From the NCBI RefSeq assembly GCF_050436995.1, contig NC_134747.1, forward strand, positions 6,393,501 through 6,457,500: a DNA stretch of 64,000 nucleotides, in the 5' to 3' direction. The DNA comes from Anticarsia gemmatalis. Lineage: Eukaryota; Arthropoda; Insecta; Lepidoptera; Erebidae. The translations under genes and the position numbers were made by a program. This document shows, in pieces, positions 59,400 to 64,000 of the stretch (within the stretch, counting starts at the first letter, position 1; each line of letters begins with the position of its first letter). The notes beneath the pieces were generated by a model. It was not told the origin of the DNA. It saw only the letters and a list, made by a program, of their open reading frames with translations, and ran no database searches.

Positions 59400-62300
59400 T
59401 GGTTTATAAATTATTATGCGCTGGTTTATCTTACAGCTGGGAATGTATAAGAAGTGTGTTACTTGAGAAACCCGGCACCATTCATGATAACGTATCTGAT
59501 TCTCATATATCTTGGGTGAACCTTGGCGTCGAGCCGGAATAGAAACCAGAGATAAATGCTCATACTTTTTATTGCAGGTGTGCTTCGATTATCATGATAT
59601 CAAAACATTTTGTGCCCTAGTTGTAGTAATATTCTACATATTATTATGATATCAAAACATTTAAATCTATTTAGTTGTTGCAATTTATCCGTATGTTTAA
59701 CAATTAGAACCTTCGTTTAGAAGTTTTTGCGAAACATATTTCTTGTGTGGATGTCGTTGGATATAAATGAGTATATCTATCACACATTTTTACGTTTATT
59801 AATTGAACAAAAAGTCTTTTTAGTGAGTTCTAGTCACATTTATGGGACATACTTCTAGAAACTTGTGTTTTTTAAACGTCTACCTTAAATTATACATTTT
59901 TATAAAATATCTTTTCCGCTTTTATGGCAGAACAGCTCAACCGATTTCTACGTAAGTTCGCATAGAGATAGTTGGAGACTCGTAAACAAACATAAGAATA
60001 TACTGCCATATCTATCCTTTTTTTTTAAACCTCAGAGATTCAATTGTTTTTTCTTTATCATTTTCTCGAAACTAACAAAAAAGTCTCGCTATTTGTTAAT
60101 TGTGTTTTACTTTGTATCTTAAAACGCATACTTATTAGCTTTGAAAGGATTTCGAGCTCGCTCTAGGTACGCTAGGTAATCTACAGATTATTTCGTTAAT
60201 GTTCTTATTAATCACTTTGCTACGCCAACATTAACTTTTATTGAACTTTTAATGTGTTTTTTTTAGCTTTAATGTTGCCAGACTCTTAAGAGTAAATTGA
60301 TACGATTGTTTTGTGTTTCGCTAAGATTTTTTGGGATCTTAATAGAACAGGATTTTTACAAAAAATGTATTATGTAGTTACTTACTACTAACTATTACTA
60401 TATTGGACTTATGGTATTACGATGCGTATAATTGAATGTTAATTAAGGAATACATGTTATTAGAAAAAAAAAACCTAATTGGCTCTACATCATAATATGA
60501 ACGTGAAAGAATATTATTTAAGCAAATTACGAATTCTCTTAAAGATAATACAGATTATTTATGACTGCAAAAGTATATTTATATTTTAAACTTGCCGTTC
60601 TACACAGACTGCTATCTTTAGAATTTAAAGTTATAAATATTTTGTCTTTGTATTCTAAAGCTAAATAGTATTAGCTTAATTAAATTTGAAGGTCTGCGTC
60701 TTAACATCGTTTAAGATGGTTGAACCAACGTTATCTCTTCATAACTTTTTCGCGTTTTCATCCATTTGGATTGCAAATGACTTAAACTTGGTGATTAAAA
60801 TGTGCTAGAATAATACTTTCTTTTCACCCCTTCAAATAAGAGAGAAATCTTAAGTGAAAAGAATCGTTTAAGTTACAAGATATTGGAATCACACTCGCAA
60901 GAACTCGGACCCAATAGAATACATTCGAATGAAATAGTTCTTAGTCGTATAAAGATATAAAACTCGTCGAACGGAATGAGAGTGAGACGACGAAAAGGAC
61001 TTTGGGTAGTAACACGATCTGCTTGTTTGAGATTAAAGTAACCCGAAACTGGATGCGCGTTAATGCTTCGACAGCCATGAGCATATATACGTATATTTTT
61101 AGTATGTATAGTATACAAATGTACACGCGTGTCAGTCCCCTTACAGTCGAAGGCAAACGTAGTACGCAGAAAAAGCCAGGATAGTTTATATAAGATTTAA
61201 ATTTTCATATAAACTAGACGTATTCACCGCAAGCCATAGCTTCGGCGACCTAATACGGTTTTCCAATAACATTTATACTCGGGTATATAATAATAAAATG
61301 AAATGGAAATCAGAAACATACTGACCTCTTTGAAGGGGATTCAAACCAATTTTCCCGGGAGGAAAGATCGTGGAAGGTCACGAAGTCGATTATATTATTG
61401 TCATGTCGACACAGATTGACATGTACTCGTATACCTCATTTCATTGTATTCGCCATACGAGTAGTTAAAATTATATTTTTGGATATAAAATTGCATAATT
61501 ATCAATTGAAATTGTTTCTACTTGTATACAGATATTGGATGGGATTCATTTAACCTACTGTGGCCGTAAAGTCAAATAGTAGAAGTCTTACATATATGTA
61601 CATTTGTATATCTTAGTAGACATAGCAAGAATACTTTTTTCCTCATGTCGTGCCATCAAACTGGAGTAGACAAAGCTTTCCAGTGTATATCTGTCGGTCA
61701 AGATATATAAGGACGTTAGCCGTTATAAATGGTGACACAAAGATTTACCACGTCCACCATCCAACGCACATGTTCTGTTAAGATACAGTAATTAATCTTT
61801 TAAACACGATGAACAGTTGCATTTTGAAAAATATTCCTTACATCATTTACGGACAGTTAGCGTATGCCATGCCAATCCAATGCAATAATATAAGTTTTGA
61901 ACTTTCTATTTATTGTACTAAATACGAAATCATAAAAAGTATGAAATTAAACATTTCCTCTAAATATGCAGGTACATATAGTTGATATCACTATACCTCA
62001 AAGGACCTTCAAGGTTTTATAATAGATTTTAGTAAAGGTATAACACCTCATAATGTGTTCAATTCAATTTGTTGAGATCACCAAAGTGCTAAATATTAGC
62101 AAGATATATTGTTATTGCGCTATTTAAAGCTTACGACGACGTCATCTGACGACCTCTATAGATGCGTACGTGCTTTTACGGCCTACATTAAACTTTATAG
62201 TTTCTTACAGCCTCTTTAATATGTGTTAAACGTCGATATACACTCAATTTCACTCTCATAATAATTCGTTATATAAAACAAGCAACAAAGGCTGCTAAAC

Positions 62301-64000
62301 TGTAATCTTTTTGTTTAATTAGCTCCGTTGTGAATTGCGCCTCGAAGTAGAAATATTGTAATTGGGCCGCCAGAAAAAGTGATTGGCTGTTTTTCTGGGT
62401 CGGAATATTCAGAATTTTAAAAGTTGCCGAGCCTGTTGGCCCTTGTGTAATTAAACGAGTCAACATAAATCTGAGCAAACGAGACGAGCGGAAGAGTCCC
62501 CGGCCAGCCGTAACTTTGTTAGTTGAAGCACACGCCGCGCCACCGCTACACCGCCGCTACACTACCGCCGCGCCGCCATCAACGCCTTCACGGCTTCACC
62601 CTTCCACACAACTAAGTACACTGAATACAATCTTTTAAATCATTCAATTTATCCGGTTCCGGATAAACCTCTTTAAGAACTTATACTTGAATTTAACACT
62701 TTAACATAATTTTGCATTAAATATGAAGACAAAAGTAATTAGAGCGCATTAAGTACTAGATTTTCCTAGCTTTTTAATATAGGTACTGATTATACCTAGA
62801 TTTCTATCCGAAACTACAAAGGTTAATATAACACAATCATCAAATGATTACGAACATAGATTTAAAGAATCTCTTTACAGAATAGCCTAATTTTGTTTGA
62901 GGATCATGTAAATCAAACAATCAGTTCGATCGAGGTATTACGTGAGCTTGTTGAGGATGTTATTTTCTTTCTACGAGAGCAGCATTAAGATTTAGAAGCG
63001 TTGTTGTGCGAGACAAGTAGATGTTAAGATATCTCCCGGGACAGTGGGTGTTGCCACTGCACAGCGAGATTACCCCGGAGGACGGTTACCGGTTTATCTG
63101 GTAAAAACCTTTTCGCTCAGATAGTAAGTTATTTAATGCATTCTCTTGATACTCACGAGCAATGACGGAATCACATGCGATTTATGGATTACTTGTTTAT
63201 TTGCCATTTGGAAAACTTTATACATAAACGTTATTTTGTAGGAATGTCTTGTTTATTTGTGAGTACATGCCAATAACGGACCAAGAGCACCTACACCTGG
63301 ACTTAAAATTAGTTTTGTAGATTATTTAAATATTTGTTGTGTGAACGAATCGAACCTATGTTGCGATGACTTTCACAATTTCACAATCACAGACGTCGAT
63401 ATACCTATATTTAAAAGTTAAAGTAATAGGTCATTATGTTTAATTTACATTTATGAAGCTTAATGGATACCTGCGTACAAATTAATTAGTTTTATAGATA
63501 TAGTAGTCGCTATATAATTATATATCGCTGCAGCATGATACGAGCCAATTAAAATGGTATCGTTTGAATTCATTTTAAGAGGCACTTAATACGCATGACC
63601 TAAAAAAACATAGCACCTGTGTTCAAGTGTATCGTTAAGTAGAGGATAATATATCATATGTATTCACACATATTTTGCTTATTAGTAGCTATAGGTTGAG
63701 TTAAAGTGTTCTTTTCTAAGTATTTTTTCCAAATCTCCTAATCGGGTCTCTGTCTGACATTTTCGTCAATTATATTAGTTAAGTCTTACGACCATTTTTT
63801 CTTTAAAATTGCGTATGTAATATAAACTGAAACTTTTAATTAAAAATAGTTGTAAGATTTAAACCGTACCTTAAACTATAAAAATCGCATTTCACCGAAC
63901 ATTCCAGTTTAACGGTCAATAAAACCTAGCAGCAGCATATAAACAAATCATTACTTCCGGCAATACCCTTATTTATAAATAGTCAATCGCAACGTGTTAA
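59400..64000. other. Gene desert, second part, with G+C-rich patch at 62480-62610
   Basis: Mostly AT-rich. The patch 62480-62610 is dominated by GCCGC/CACCGC words and could be a promoter-proximal or 5' UTR segment of a gene beyond the window. No splice-linked coding exons were recognised. Confidence 0.45.

Overview
This is nuclear DNA of an insect, almost certainly a moth or butterfly (Lepidoptera). It is AT-rich with many TAGGTACCTA-type words, has short-intron genes with GT-AG sites in two layers of orientation, and is littered with short tRNA-derived SINEs, hAT, Harbinger and foldback elements. The species is not identifiable from sequence alone.

Layout. 1-3.3 kb: 3' part of a TMEM268-like membrane protein gene (+) with two alternative last exons. 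4.7-6.2 kb: a small hAT MITE, an interspersed repeat and a SINE. 8.0-8.4 kb: an unrecognised minus-strand coding exon. 9.3-13.7 kb: GPCPD1-like glycerophosphocholine phosphodiesterase (-), six exons, 655 codons. 14.8-15.1 kb: interspersed repeat. 15.37-17.99 kb: an element with matching inverted ends that carries three small ORFs and resembles no element I can name. 18.4-33.5 kb: PNUTS/PPP1R10 (-), five coding exons, 1022 codons; one 8.6-kb intron holds a nearly perfect 1.15-kb foldback palindrome with a 9-bp target duplication. 35.0-36.2 kb: TMCO1 (+), five exons, 183 codons. 36.4-40.0 kb: FOXRED1-like (-), six exons, 470 codons, with altered FAD-binding motifs. 40.7-45.0 kb: DHX33-like DEAH helicase (+), twelve exons, 720 codons, with a 31-codon upstream ORF. 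45.7-47.1 kb: Harbinger-type remnant and a hAT MITE with perfect target duplication. 50.5-54.0 kb: non-LTR retrotransposon (-) with an intact endonuclease/reverse transcriptase ORF and a 59-nt poly(A) tail. 54-64 kb: gene desert with no protein gene I can support.

The host genes are housekeeping genes of unrelated function: PP1 targeting in the nucleus, ER calcium leak and translocon insertion, complex I assembly, ribosome biogenesis helicase, phospholipid turnover. TMCO1 and FOXRED1 converge with poly(A) signals about 30 bp apart; FOXRED1 and DHX33 diverge from an 850-bp spacer; PNUTS and TMCO1 diverge from a 1.5-kb spacer. For four genes my exon joins gave an open frame whose total length is a whole number of codons, which supports the models.

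The strongest candidates for something undescribed are the foldback element at 24835-25985 (arms identical but for one 4-bp indel, inside a transcribed intron) and the 2.6-kb inverted-end element at 15366-17992.
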